From contig NZ_AQGU01000026.1 of NCBI RefSeq assembly GCF_014905615.1, forward strand, positions 1-64,000: a stretch of DNA of 64,000 nucleotides, given 5' to 3'. The position numbers and the translations under genes are program-made. The notes under the pieces were generated by a model. It did no database searches, was not told where the DNA came from, and saw nothing but the letters and a program-made list of their open reading frames with translations. Shown here in pieces: positions 1 through 8,044 of the stretch (positions are counted from its first letter, which is position 1; each line of letters begins with the position of its first letter). Origin of the DNA: Pseudoalteromonas aliena SW19. GTDB taxonomy: Bacteria; Pseudomonadota; Gammaproteobacteria; Enterobacterales; Alteromonadaceae.

Positions 1-285
1 TAACCCCAAGGTAAGTGTGGCTCAAATGGTCAGAATAGGATCTCCGCGTAGCGGCTTAGTTCAACAACTAAATAACGAAATTTTTGCTTTGTTATCAACG
101 AGGTTTTCTTACCTCAAAATAGCTCAATTAATTATGTTGACCCATCCTAATCACCCTTTGCAAGTGGCACTAAAATAAATCACTTATTTGATGCAATTAG
201 TATTAAGGACGTTAATTTAAAAAGAATATATTTATGAAGAATATTAAATAAGATTTTAGCTATATCACCCAAATGAGGAATTTGG
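1..285. other. Intergenic stretch without a recognisable gene
   Basis: No credible coding frame or structural RNA is visible here. Bases 62-110 loosely resemble 6249-6297: both carry an ACAACTA start, an AAATTTTTGC core and a TTGTTAT block. This suggests a decayed copy of an intergenic repeat. A perfect small inverted repeat (CCCAAAT, 5-base loop, ATTTGGG; 268-286) sits just past the 3' end of the 4.5S RNA gene and may help end its transcript, although no T-run follows. Confidence 0.4.
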
Positions 286-397
286 GTGGCAGTCTTACCA
301 GCCACATCTCGGCACACACGTCACAAACTGTGGCTGCTCCCTTCCGGGCCTGACCAGGTTCGCCTGCTAGTGTTGCGAGAGGACCAATAAGACTACC
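286..397 (-). ncRNA. ffs: 4.5S RNA, signal recognition particle RNA
   Basis: RNA component of the signal recognition particle. It binds Ffh and directs nascent membrane proteins to FtsY and SecYEG. On the minus strand the conserved apical domain is clear: ACCAGGT-like and TCAGG segments, then the GGAAG tetraloop region and AGCAG. The two ends (TGGTAGTCTTA and TAAGACTGCCA) pair to close a long hairpin, as in the bacterial small SRP RNA. Ends are set from this closing stem and may be off by a few bases. A good promoter lies upstream at 425-453. Confidence 0.93.
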
Positions 398-424
398 ATT
401 GAGGGCCTTGGTTGGCGCGGGGGG

Positions 425-453
425 ATTATCTCTACTTTTGCTCTGTTATTCAA
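425..453 (-). promoter_or_regulatory. Promoter of ffs
   Basis: On the minus strand there is a TTGAAT -35 box, a 17-base spacer and a GATAAT -10 box. A very C/G-rich discriminator (CCCCCCGCG) follows, as at stable-RNA promoters subject to stringent and growth-rate control. The predicted start lies about 20 bases before the mature 4.5S RNA, so a short 5' trailer would be processed. The site is read directly from sequence; regulation is inferred. Confidence 0.65.
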
Positions 454-462
454 GGGATAATC

Positions 463-502
463 TAAAAAGAAAGTGCGATTGCATACTTCATATACAATCG
501 CG
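463..502 (-). terminator. Intrinsic terminator after the DUF3014 gene
   Basis: On the minus strand GCGATTGTATA pairs imperfectly with TATGCAATCGC and is followed by ACTTTCTTTTT. It lies about 25 bases past the stop codon at 528 and separates that gene from the ffs promoter. Confidence 0.55.
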
Positions 503-527
503 GTGCATTTAGCTATTTTTGTGCGTA

Positions 528-1421
528 TTAATTGCTCTCTAACTGAGCTTTAATATTACGCAGTGCTGCTTTTACTTTTTTCATGTTCTCAGGACCCATG
601 CGTAAAAGTTGTTTTTGAGCAGCAGGTAATTGCTCCCATTCTGAAAATGCATACTGATATGTTACCGAGTTACGAAGTAATGGTAAGTCGCCCTGGGGCT
701 CTGGCGTATCGAGTAGTAAATCAATTGCGTCGGTTAGGGTTTGATTAAACTCATCATCGCCGTAACCTATTTCAGTGTATGCACTGTTAATAAGTGGTTT
801 ATATTCTTCGTACAAACGCACGGCTTGAGCTGCACTCATGCTGGTGAATACTTTTACATACGGTGTATAACGCTCATAGCTATTAGGATCAATCGTTAAA
901 ATATCCCCTTCAGTTACGCTAAAACTCTCTTCTGGTTTAATAACAGGTGCATGTTTTTTGGCGATTTTGCCTTGGGCAATGTTATCTATAAACACGACAC
1001 CACGGCGAATTACATCGTCGGTTACCATTAAACTCATTACTGGGTCGCTAAAGTACTCGTCAATTTTAGTTACAACAACCGTGTCGCTTTCATTAAGTGC
1101 TGGGAGTGGCTTTACAATTGGTTTAGTTTCAGTCTCAGGTTCAGCTACAGACTGCGCAGGCACTTCAAGTTCAGCTGGTTTATCTGATTTTACAGAAAGT
1201 GTGCCCTGTTCAACGTCTTGAGCATTTTCTGGTTTAAGTTCCAGTATTAGCTGTTCTTTAACTGACGGCTCGACTTTGGTGCGCGTTACTTGCTCATCGT
1301 TTGGTTTAAGCAATATAAAAGCAGCCGCGCATGCTACGACTATTAAAATAATAACGGCGAAAAGAAGGTTGTTATTCGGTGGACGTTTTTGAACATCTGA
1401 CGCTTCTGGTTTATCTGACAT
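528..1421 (-). CDS. DUF3014 domain-containing membrane-anchored protein
   Basis: Protein of 297 residues with no known biochemical function. After a short charged N-terminus there is one membrane segment (about residues 19-39), then an acidic, low-complexity linker to about residue 110. The C-terminal domain begins at the PLPALNESD motif and carries the VIRRGVVFIDN block and YEEYKPLINSAY region that I recognise as DUF3014. It is probably an inner-membrane protein with a periplasmic domain. The start at 1421 is preferred over the longer frame to 1454 because GGAG lies at good spacing before it and the extra N-terminal residues look non-coding. A terminator follows and ffs lies downstream. A 7-bp inverted repeat (1452-1471) sits in the leader. 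Confidence 0.85.
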   Translation of the reverse strand: MSDKPEASDVQKRPPNNNLLFAVIILIVVACAAAFILLKPNDEQVTRTKVEPSVKEQLILELKPENAQDVEQGTLSVKSDKPAELEVPAQSVAEPETETKPIVKPLPALNESDTVVVTKIDEYFSDPVMSLMVTDDVIRRGVVFIDNIAQGKIAKKHAPVIKPEESFSVTEGDILTIDPNSYERYTPYVKVFTSMSAAQAVRLYEEYKPLINSAYTEIGYGDDEFNQTLTDAIDLLLDTPEPQGDLPLLRNSVTYQYAFSEWEQLPAAQKQLLRMGPENMKKVKAALRNIKAQLESN

Positions 1422-1493
1422 ACGAACTCCATAAAAATAAAAATGCGGTGTCACTTAGAGTGCGCTAAGTGGATTAAATTCATTCTACCAACA

Positions 1494-1574
1494 ATACTAA
1501 TGGCATTTAATACAAAATCGTTTAGCGAATGAAAAATACACGCTAAAGCCCTTGGTATTTAATGTAATTAGTAT
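1494..1574. repeat. 81-bp nested imperfect palindrome
   Basis: The outer arms read ATACTAATggCATTTAATAC and GTATTTAATGtaATTAGTAT, which are imperfect reverse complements. An inner pair TTTAGCG and CGCTAAA nests inside them. It lies in the space between the divergent DUF3014 and patatin-like genes. It could be a small MITE or REP-like element, or a structured regulatory site. No coding frame is seen. Confidence 0.6.
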
Positions 1575-1659
1575 AAAAGTAGTTATCCTTTGATTCTTCT
1601 AGCTTAAAGACTTACAGTTAATAAATAAAGTAAAGACGTAGAACAGTTTAACCACCAAT

Positions 1660-2805
1660 ATGAAAATCAAGCAAGTTGATCCAAAAAAACCCAAAATAGC
1701 CTTGTTACTAACAGGTGGCGGCGCTCGTGCAGCTTATCAAGTTGGCGTACTAAAAGCGCTTGCTCATAGCATGCCACGCACCGCGCCATTACCGTTTAGA
1801 GTTATAAATGGCACCTCAGCAGGGGCAATTAACTCTGCTGCATTAGCATGTTACGCTTCTTGTGCACATTTAGCAGTGAGGAAACTTGAATCTGTTTGGA
1901 AAAACTTTTCAACGTCTATGGTGTACAAAAGCGACTTTTTAAGTGTTTTTGGTCATATTGCTCGTAATATTTTAACGAGTTTTCAATCAGAGCATATTAA
2001 CCACCCACCTGCGAGTTTGTTAAATAATCGTCCTCTTCGTGGCTTATTAAACGAGATATTAGACTTAAATCGAATTGAGCGTAACTTACATCGAAACTAT
2101 TTAGATGCGTTATCGATCACAGCCTCCAGTTACACAACCGGTGACTCGGTGGCATTTTTTCAGTCAAATACGCAAGCACCTTGGCAACGCGCTAAACGAG
2201 AAGGACGTGCAACACGTATTAACGTTGAGCATTTAATGGCATCAAGTGCTATTCCAATGGTATTTCCAAGCGTAAATATTTATAACCACTATTTTGGCGA
2301 TGGCTCTATTCATCAACTATCTCCGCTTAGTCCGTCTATTCATTTAGGCGCTGAAAAAATATTTATAATTGGGGTAGATGAGCCAAAGGAGCAGCATCCT
2401 CCTGGTTATTCAGCACATTACCCTGGCCTTTCTGCGGTTGCAGGGCATTTACTCGACAGTGTATTTACCGACACAATGCAGTCGGATTTAGAGCGTTTAG
2501 GCCGAGTAAACCGCACCTTAGGGCTATTACCCGCACGCGATAAACATCAAGAACTTAAACAAATTGAGGCGTTTGTAGTTAACCCTTCGCAAAACTTCAA
2601 TGCTATTGCAGCGCAGTATTACAACGATATGCCGTGGGCTATTAAAGTGCTGCTTAGAATAATCGGTGTGAAAAAGCATTCGCAATCGAGTTTAACCAGT
2701 TACTTATTATTCGAAAAGCGCTACACCCAGCACTTAATGAAAATAGGCTATGAAGATGGCATGGCAAAATTGCCTGAAATACGCCAATTTTTAGAATTAG
2801 ACTAG
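1660..2805 (+). CDS. Patatin-like phospholipase family protein
   Basis: Predicted serine lipid acyl hydrolase of 381 residues. The oxyanion-hole glycine run is at residues 19-23 (GGGAR). The nucleophile elbow is G-T-S-A-G at 51-55, with Ser53. The partner aspartate is Asp215 in a GDG motif, so the patatin Ser-Asp dyad is intact. There is no clear signal peptide; it is probably cytoplasmic or membrane-associated, and the substrate is unknown. Downstream of the catalytic core there is a C-terminal extension of about 120 residues. The start has only a weak ribosome site but immediately precedes the conserved fold. The stop codon coincides with the CTAG that borders the 262-bp mobile repeat at 2806. 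Confidence 0.88.
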   Translation: MKIKQVDPKKPKIALLLTGGGARAAYQVGVLKALAHSMPRTAPLPFRVINGTSAGAINSAALACYASCAHLAVRKLESVWKNFSTSMVYKSDFLSVFGHIARNILTSFQSEHINHPPASLLNNRPLRGLLNEILDLNRIERNLHRNYLDALSITASSYTTGDSVAFFQSNTQAPWQRAKREGRATRINVEHLMASSAIPMVFPSVNIYNHYFGDGSIHQLSPLSPSIHLGAEKIFIIGVDEPKEQHPPGYSAHYPGLSAVAGHLLDSVFTDTMQSDLERLGRVNRTLGLLPARDKHQELKQIEAFVVNPSQNFNAIAAQYYNDMPWAIKVLLRIIGVKKHSQSSLTSYLLFEKRYTQHLMKIGYEDGMAKLPEIRQFLELD

Positions 2806-3067
2806 GGCGTGTTGACCTTTGTGGATTGAAATTTGTTCAATCTAGGGGCGATTTAATCGCGGCGCGAGGTTTGTAACCTAGTGGGCTAAGTAAAAACCGA
2901 GCAACAAAGAGTTAATTGCCCCTAGGTAGAATCCTTCGGGCAGCGCATGTTTGGTATTTATGCTGCGTTATCGCCTATTTATGTGGAATGACCACACATC
3001 ACAGGCTCTGTCTTGCCTAAATACCAAACGTACTGCTGCAAAATCAATCACGAAAGGTCAACACGCC
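2806..3067. mobile_element. 262-bp MITE-like element, copy 1
   Basis: Transposase-less element with perfect 15-base terminal inverted repeats: GGCGTGTTGACCTTT at the left and its exact complement at the right. Its interior closely matches the element at 53978-54239 (opposite orientation, same length) and, with more divergence, 30716-30979. CTAG abuts the left end (2802-2805) but no matching duplication is seen on the right (CCAA), so the flanks have changed or the insertion was atypical. It fills the space between the convergent lipase and antiporter genes. The CTAG preference hints at an IS5-type parent, which is inference only. Confidence 0.85.
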
Positions 3068-3080
3068 CCAACCTAAGCAA

Positions 3081-5054
3081 CTATTCGATTCCGTCGAGCA
3101 GGTAGTGCTCTACCCGCTCAACACGACGTGGCTTACCTTGCAAAACTAAAATATCGTTTGCCAATAACAAAGTTTGATCTGATGGGGCATCAATTTCACG
3201 ATCTTGCCTGCGCAACGCTTTTATCGACACTTTTCGTTTTGCTAAGTTAAGCTCACTAATACTTTTATTTACGGCGTATGCTTTATCGGGCAAGGCTATA
3301 ACGTGTAAATATTCTAATCTGTCGCTGCTATTTTCATCGCCATCAATATGTTCACCTGTAAAAAAACGTTGTAAAAACTGATAGCGGTTACGGCGTTCTT
3401 TGCTTACGCGCCTAACAATTCGACTCATAGGCACGCCCGACATAGATAATACATGCGACACAAGCATTAAGCTTGCTTCTAACGTTTCGGGCACAACTTC
3501 GGTTACCCCCAATTCTTTTAATTTTTCGAGCTGGCTATCATCTCGTGTGCGTATAAGTATTTTAACTTCGGGCGCTATTTGTTTAATGGCATCTATTACT
3601 ACTTGTGTTTGCTCAAACTCGGTAAAGGTAATAATAACGAGACGCGCACGTTCTACACCGGCACATTTTAAAATATCTTTTTGTTTAACATGCCCATATA
3701 TCACGGGCTCACCTGCGGCTTTGCCTTCTTGAACAAGTATTGGATTACTCTCAATAGCAACGTACTCGATTGCCTCAGGCTTTAAAAACCGTGCAATTGT
3801 TTGCCCTACTCTCGAAAAACCACAAATAACGACATGATTACTATAAAGTGTGCTGCTTTTAGGCTCGCTTTCCCAAGCCATGATTGCTCTATCAAGTACA
3901 CCTAAACGTTTTAGTATAAATGGAGTTTTATCAATCAAAAATGGTGTAAATGCCATTGAAAGTACACCCAGTGCAATTAAAAATGAGGCTTGTTCGCTAG
4001 TTAATAGTTGCTGCTGACTGCCCAAAGCAATAAGCACAAAGCCAAACTCACCCATTTGCCAAAGCATAATTGCACATGCCAATGCATCTTGCTTTCGCTC
4101 TCCCATAAGCTGAGCACTGATTGCAACAACGGCAATTTTTAAAATTAATAAGCCAAGCAACGCTCCAATAATAAACAAGCTATTGCTGAGCACATAAAGG
4201 ATATCGAGCTGCATACCTACAGTTACAAAAAATAACCCCATTAAAATATCGCGAAAAGGCCTTATATCAGCCTCTAGTTGATGCCTATAATGACTCTCCC
4301 CTAGCATCATGCCAGCTAAAAAAGCGCCCAAAGCCATCGATAAGCCAAACATGTACGTTAAAAGTGCTGCAAATAAAGCAACCAATAATGTGGTAAGTAC
4401 AAATAACTCATCAGTACGCACTAGCGCTATTTCATTAAATACTTTGGGAAGCACCCATTTGCCTATTGCCCATAACAATAAACACACAAATGCGCCCTTA
4501 GAAAGAGCAAAAGCGAGCGCCCAACTAATACTTTGCGAATCGCTTGTGGCAAGTAAAGGAAGAATAATAAGCAGAGGAACAACCGCGATATCCTGAAATA
4601 ACAACACGCCGATGGCAAGTTGCCCTCGGCGCTGATTAAGCTCCCCTGTTTCTTTTAATAACTTAACCACTACCGCCGTAGAAGAAAGCGCCATAATAAC
4701 GCCGATGGTAAAGCTGGTGAGCAAGCTAAAACTTAAGCTATACAGCGTAATAATAAACACAAAACTGGTTACTACAACTTGTAAGGAGCCTAAACCAAAC
4801 ACAATATTTCGCATTGCCATTAAACGTGAAATAGAAAATTCGAGCCCTAAACTAAATAACAAAAATACAATACCAAGCTCGGCCACAAAGTCGATTTCGT
4901 GCGTTTGCGCCATCCAACCAATACCATGACTACCCGCTAAAACGCCAGTTGCTAAGTACGCCAAAATAGGCGGCAAACCAATACGCTTAAAAAACCACAC
5001 CAAAAGAACCGCTGCGACCAATAAGCCAAAAATTTGAACATTAATACTCTGCAA
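3081..5054 (-). CDS. CPA2-family cation:proton antiporter, KefB/YbaL-like
   Basis: Inner-membrane antiporter of 657 residues, probably exchanging K+ or Na+ for protons. About a dozen hydrophobic segments fill residues 1-380, beginning VQIFGLLVAAVLLVWFF, followed by LPPILAYLATGVLAG typical of CPA2 exchangers. A RCK (TrkA-N) nucleotide-binding domain starts near residue 405 with the Rossmann motif CGFSRVGQ. A TrkA-C domain lies at the C-terminus (ISELNLAKRKVSIKAL). Length and layout fit KefB/KefC/YbaL, but without the KefF partner the glutathione-gated role cannot be assigned. It is transcribed alone, convergent with the patatin gene across a MITE. Exact ion specificity is unknown. Confidence 0.88.
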   Translation of the reverse strand: MQSINVQIFGLLVAAVLLVWFFKRIGLPPILAYLATGVLAGSHGIGWMAQTHEIDFVAELGIVFLLFSLGLEFSISRLMAMRNIVFGLGSLQVVVTSFVFIITLYSLSFSLLTSFTIGVIMALSSTAVVVKLLKETGELNQRRGQLAIGVLLFQDIAVVPLLIILPLLATSDSQSISWALAFALSKGAFVCLLLWAIGKWVLPKVFNEIALVRTDELFVLTTLLVALFAALLTYMFGLSMALGAFLAGMMLGESHYRHQLEADIRPFRDILMGLFFVTVGMQLDILYVLSNSLFIIGALLGLLILKIAVVAISAQLMGERKQDALACAIMLWQMGEFGFVLIALGSQQQLLTSEQASFLIALGVLSMAFTPFLIDKTPFILKRLGVLDRAIMAWESEPKSSTLYSNHVVICGFSRVGQTIARFLKPEAIEYVAIESNPILVQEGKAAGEPVIYGHVKQKDILKCAGVERARLVIITFTEFEQTQVVIDAIKQIAPEVKILIRTRDDSQLEKLKELGVTEVVPETLEASLMLVSHVLSMSGVPMSRIVRRVSKERRNRYQFLQRFFTGEHIDGDENSSDRLEYLHVIALPDKAYAVNKSISELNLAKRKVSIKALRRQDREIDAPSDQTLLLANDILVLQGKPRRVERVEHYLLDGIE

Positions 5055-5187
5055 GTAAGGCCTCTCGCGCTAATTAAACAGTGGAACTTACTTTAAATAT
5101 AGCAAGCATCTGTTTTTCAGCCAGTTTTAAAATATGGCATAGAAATAGCTTGTTAAGTGCAAAGCAACACCCTCGGGGGAGAATAGA

Positions 5188-6084
5188 ATGGAAAATGTCC
5201 ATATTTTGACACAACGTGTAACTGGTCGCGGTGATTTTTTGCCGTTTTCAGCCGAACCTACACGTTTAGATGAGCCTACGGCAACGCATGAGCTTGTTAC
5301 TGAATTACAAACTAGTTTAATCATTGAAGATATTTTGGCTATGTATGCAAAGTTTGCAAAAAAGTTGCTGAACTTTTCAGGGCTACAGTTTCAATCAACG
5401 CTTGGTACTACACAAACATCAGATAGCAGCACTACAAGCACGCCATATTTTTATGATTTAAGCATTGGCAAAGAGCATTTAGGACAGCTAATATATTTTA
5501 GCCAGTATCCGCTTAATGCTGTAATTGAAAGAAAACTACGGGCTTTGCACGCCGCCCTTGTTTACCCACTTCGTAATGCAATGATGTATAGCCGAGTGTT
5601 AAAACTCGCGACAAAAGATGCATTAACAGGGTTAAATAATCGTAGTCAATTTAATGACATTTTATTACAAAAGCTTGAAAATTGCCGACGTTATCAACGC
5701 CCATTCAGCCTTATGTTGCTTGATTTAGATAACTTTAAACAAGTAAACGATAACTTTGGTCATAAAATTGGCGATGACACGCTCATTGAATTTTCTAAGA
5801 TTTTATGCAGCAGTATTCGCGGCACCGACTCTGTATTTCGATTTGGCGGCGATGAATTTGCAATATTAATTGAAGATCCAGAGTTTACTACCAATAAAGT
5901 AATCGCTGAGCGTATTATGCGCCTAGTTAGGCACTCAAGTATGATGTTGCAATATAAAGTAACAACCAGTATTGGCTTTACATTAGCAAGCAGCAAAGAT
6001 TGCGAAAATGAGATATTTGCTCGTGCCGATAAAGGTTTATACAAAGCAAAAGCGTCTGGCAGAAACTGCGCAAAAGCCTATTAG
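5188..6084 (+). CDS. GGDEF diguanylate cyclase
   Basis: Predicted enzyme making cyclic di-GMP from two GTP; 298 residues. Residues 1-135 form a soluble sensor-like region without membrane segments or a domain I can name; it may be a diverged GAF fold. The GGDEF domain starts at LTGLNNRSQF (about 146). It has the metal/nucleotide motif LDLDNFKQVND (178-188) and an intact active-site GGDEF at 220-224. A product-inhibition site RxxD (RGTD, 211-214) lies exactly five residues before it. The enzyme should therefore be active and feedback-inhibited. A strong GGGGGAG ribosome site precedes the ATG, and a strong terminator follows, so it is a single-gene unit. Confidence 0.92.
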   Translation: MENVHILTQRVTGRGDFLPFSAEPTRLDEPTATHELVTELQTSLIIEDILAMYAKFAKKLLNFSGLQFQSTLGTTQTSDSSTTSTPYFYDLSIGKEHLGQLIYFSQYPLNAVIERKLRALHAALVYPLRNAMMYSRVLKLATKDALTGLNNRSQFNDILLQKLENCRRYQRPFSLMLLDLDNFKQVNDNFGHKIGDDTLIEFSKILCSSIRGTDSVFRFGGDEFAILIEDPEFTTNKVIAERIMRLVRHSSMMLQYKVTTSIGFTLASSKDCENEIFARADKGLYKAKASGRNCAKAY

Positions 6085-6105
6085 TCGCAGCATCTAAACC
6101 AATTT

Positions 6106-6146
6106 CCAATAAAAAGCCTAGCTTCCCCCGCTAGGCTTTTTATTGG
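6106..6146 (+). terminator. Intrinsic terminator of the diguanylate cyclase gene
   Basis: AAAAAGCCTAGC and GCTAGGCTTTTT form a perfect stem around a short C-rich loop, with a T-run. It starts about 20 bases after the stop codon. The flanking CCAATA/TATTGG extends the stem, so it may also work on the minus strand. Confidence 0.85.
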
Positions 6147-6172
6147 TGCGTGTTTAGCCAAAAATGTGACTA

Positions 6173-6334
6173 ATACCAAACTGCATAATTCTTTGATCAA
6201 TTTAACGAATTAAATTGCACTATAACGTCGTTAAAATTTTTTTATATAGAACAACTAGATTCAAAAATTTTTGCCTTGTTATTGCGCTATTTTTTTGTCG
6301 CTATAATAGATTATTAATTTAATGTCTTTGGTAT
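6173..6334. repeat. MITE-like intergenic repeat with ATACCAAA ends
   Basis: The region begins ATACCAAA and ends with the complement TTTGGTAT, giving 8-base perfect terminal repeats with weaker similarity further in. The interior is AT-rich and non-coding. Its middle resembles bases 62-110. The right end overlaps the last codons and the stop of the small membrane-protein gene on the minus strand, so this repeat supplies that protein's C-terminal residues. Confidence 0.5.
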
Positions 6335-6657
6335 AATTTATAAGCAACCAACGCCGCGCAAAAACCAAAAAAGAAACCACTCACTAAATTAAGCAGTGCA
6401 GTAATTCCAGCAAGCGGTGTAAATAAAACCAGCAGCAATGGCAGGCTTACGCCTAAAACAAAAAACAACCCACCTTTGCCTAACCAATAAGCTAATAAGA
6501 GCATTGCTGAGAGAGCACCACCAGCAATTGCATAACCTAAGGTAATAACATTCAACTCAAGTAAAACATTGGCTATAACTGCAATTATAGCTGTAATTAA
6601 CATACCCATTGGCGCTTTAGTTATCAACGATAAACCAACATGCGGCTGTTTACTCAT
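6319..6657 (-). CDS. Small multi-pass membrane protein of unknown function
   Basis: Protein of 112 residues that I cannot assign to a named family. After about 17 polar residues it is almost wholly hydrophobic, with four likely membrane segments (about 18-37, 40-60, 65-84, 88-106). Its ATG directly abuts the tilS stop codon, with no intervening bases, so it is very probably translationally coupled to tilS and made from the same transcript. The last residues (YQRH) and the stop codon lie inside the ATACCAAA-ended repeat. The C-terminus may therefore have been remodelled by repeat insertion. It is real coding sequence by frame length and hydrophobic pattern. Confidence 0.7.
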   Translation of the reverse strand: MSKQPHVGLSLITKAPMGMLITAIIAVIANVLLELNVITLGYAIAGGALSAMLLLAYWLGKGGLFFVLGVSLPLLLVLFTPLAGITALLNLVSGFFFGFCAALVAYKLYQRH

Positions 6658-7962
6658 TTATTTACACTCCCAAAAAATACCACTTTCATCAATATGGTTA
6701 GCACTTATAAAATAGCCAACCACTTGCACTAATTCATCATTATAAAAAATAAGCGGCACACTGGCGCGAAGCCACGGCGCTATTTTTGCATCCTTAAACC
6801 AATGTTTAACTGTATTACTACCAGGCTTTTTAAGTGGTTTTATACGCGCGCTATTGCAATTAAAGCGCACTATTACTTGCTCATTAGAGTATGGAGGTCT
6901 TAGTCCGCAACCGATGCTTTTAATTAATAAGCGCCCGTCTGCAAGTGTTAGCTCTGAATGATTAAGCTCGACATCTGTTAATACTTCACTTGGTGTTACA
7001 AAATACAAATCCCCTTGATGACGACGTATTTGACCATCTAGCAAATCAATACGTATTTGCGCGTCGTTTTTTGCATTTATTGCTTGATCTATAATTTGCT
7101 CAAGTTGCTTTTGCGATGGCATCACTTGTGTAAATAGTGCAAGCCATGTACGTACTATATTTGCAATGCGCGCTGGGCTGTATTCGCTTATTTTGCTAAT
7201 GCACAGTGCTTGATGCTCGTTAACACACTTATTTAAATCAAGCTCGGTATATTCATCAAGTAGAGTTTGTTGTTGCTGTAGTAGCTCAATGCTTCGTGCA
7301 GTGCATTGCTCAAATCCATTAAAGCGCTCAGCTAACACAGGCACTATTTTTGAGCGTAAAAAATTACGATCAAAACGTTCATCTGTGTTTGAGTCATCAG
7401 TGATATGCTTAATATTAAACTGCGCTGCAAACGCTTCTATATCGCTGCGCGTTACATTTAACAATGGCCTAAAGCACACTCGCCCACTTTGCAGCAAACG
7501 CGCTTTATGCATAGCACCAAGCCCTTTTAAACCAGAACCTCGCTTTAAGCGCAGTAAAAACGTTTCTATTTGGTCGTTTAAATGTTGGCCCAGTAAAATA
7601 ATGCTCCCTTTTGAGCTTTGCTCATCAAGTGCTTTGTAACGGGCGTCGCGTGCTTGGGCTTCAAGGCTGGTGCGCGACTGCGGCTTAATAACAACTTTCG
7701 CAGCTTCAAAAGGCACCTCAAGATCAATGCATACGTTTTTACAAAAGCCTTGCCAATTATCAGCATACTGACTCAAGCCATGGTTAACATATATAGCCGA
7801 GATATTAATTGCAGGGTTATCTGCTTTTAAAGCTCGCATTAAATACAGCAACACCACAGAATCAACCCCACCAGAGAGCGCCACAGTAAAATCAGTATTG
7901 CCTTGCTCAATATAGTTATTTAATGATTTTTTTAATTGCTGATAAATTGCTGATGTATGCAT
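6658..7962 (-). CDS. tilS: tRNA(Ile)-lysidine synthetase
   Basis: Essential cytoplasmic enzyme that converts C34 of tRNA-Ile(CAU) to lysidine using ATP and lysine, so the tRNA reads AUA. It has 434 residues. The N-type ATP pyrophosphatase P-loop SGGVDS is at residues 30-35. Further motifs are GQHLNDQIETFLLRLKRGSG and RPLL. The C-terminal substrate-binding domain ends near a SANHIDESG segment. The frame can be extended to 8016, but that start lies inside the terminator hairpin at 8004-8030. The ATG at 7962 gives the family's usual N-terminus. It is followed without gap by the small membrane-protein gene. Confidence 0.93.
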   Translation of the reverse strand: MHTSAIYQQLKKSLNNYIEQGNTDFTVALSGGVDSVVLLYLMRALKADNPAINISAIYVNHGLSQYADNWQGFCKNVCIDLEVPFEAAKVVIKPQSRTSLEAQARDARYKALDEQSSKGSIILLGQHLNDQIETFLLRLKRGSGLKGLGAMHKARLLQSGRVCFRPLLNVTRSDIEAFAAQFNIKHITDDSNTDERFDRNFLRSKIVPVLAERFNGFEQCTARSIELLQQQQTLLDEYTELDLNKCVNEHQALCISKISEYSPARIANIVRTWLALFTQVMPSQKQLEQIIDQAINAKNDAQIRIDLLDGQIRRHQGDLYFVTPSEVLTDVELNHSELTLADGRLLIKSIGCGLRPPYSNEQVIVRFNCNSARIKPLKKPGSNTVKHWFKDAKIAPWLRASVPLIFYNDELVQVVGYFISANHIDESGIFWECK

Positions 7963-8003
7963 ATGGGCGCACTTTAATATAAAAACTCTGGGTATTTTAA
8001 AGC

Positions 8004-8030
8004 AAAAAAGCCGCATAAGCGGCTTTTTTT
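8004..8030 (-). terminator. Intrinsic terminator after accA
   Basis: AAAAAAGCCGC and GCGGCTTTTTT form a near-perfect stem with a 4-base loop and T-runs on both strands. It lies just past the accA stop and before tilS. tilS may therefore need read-through or its own promoter. Confidence 0.8.
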
Positions 8031-8044
8031 AACATTAAATGTGC

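Noticed and set aside
7963..8016. N-terminal extension of TilS
   Set aside because: The extra codons run through the accA terminator hairpin and add no family sequence.
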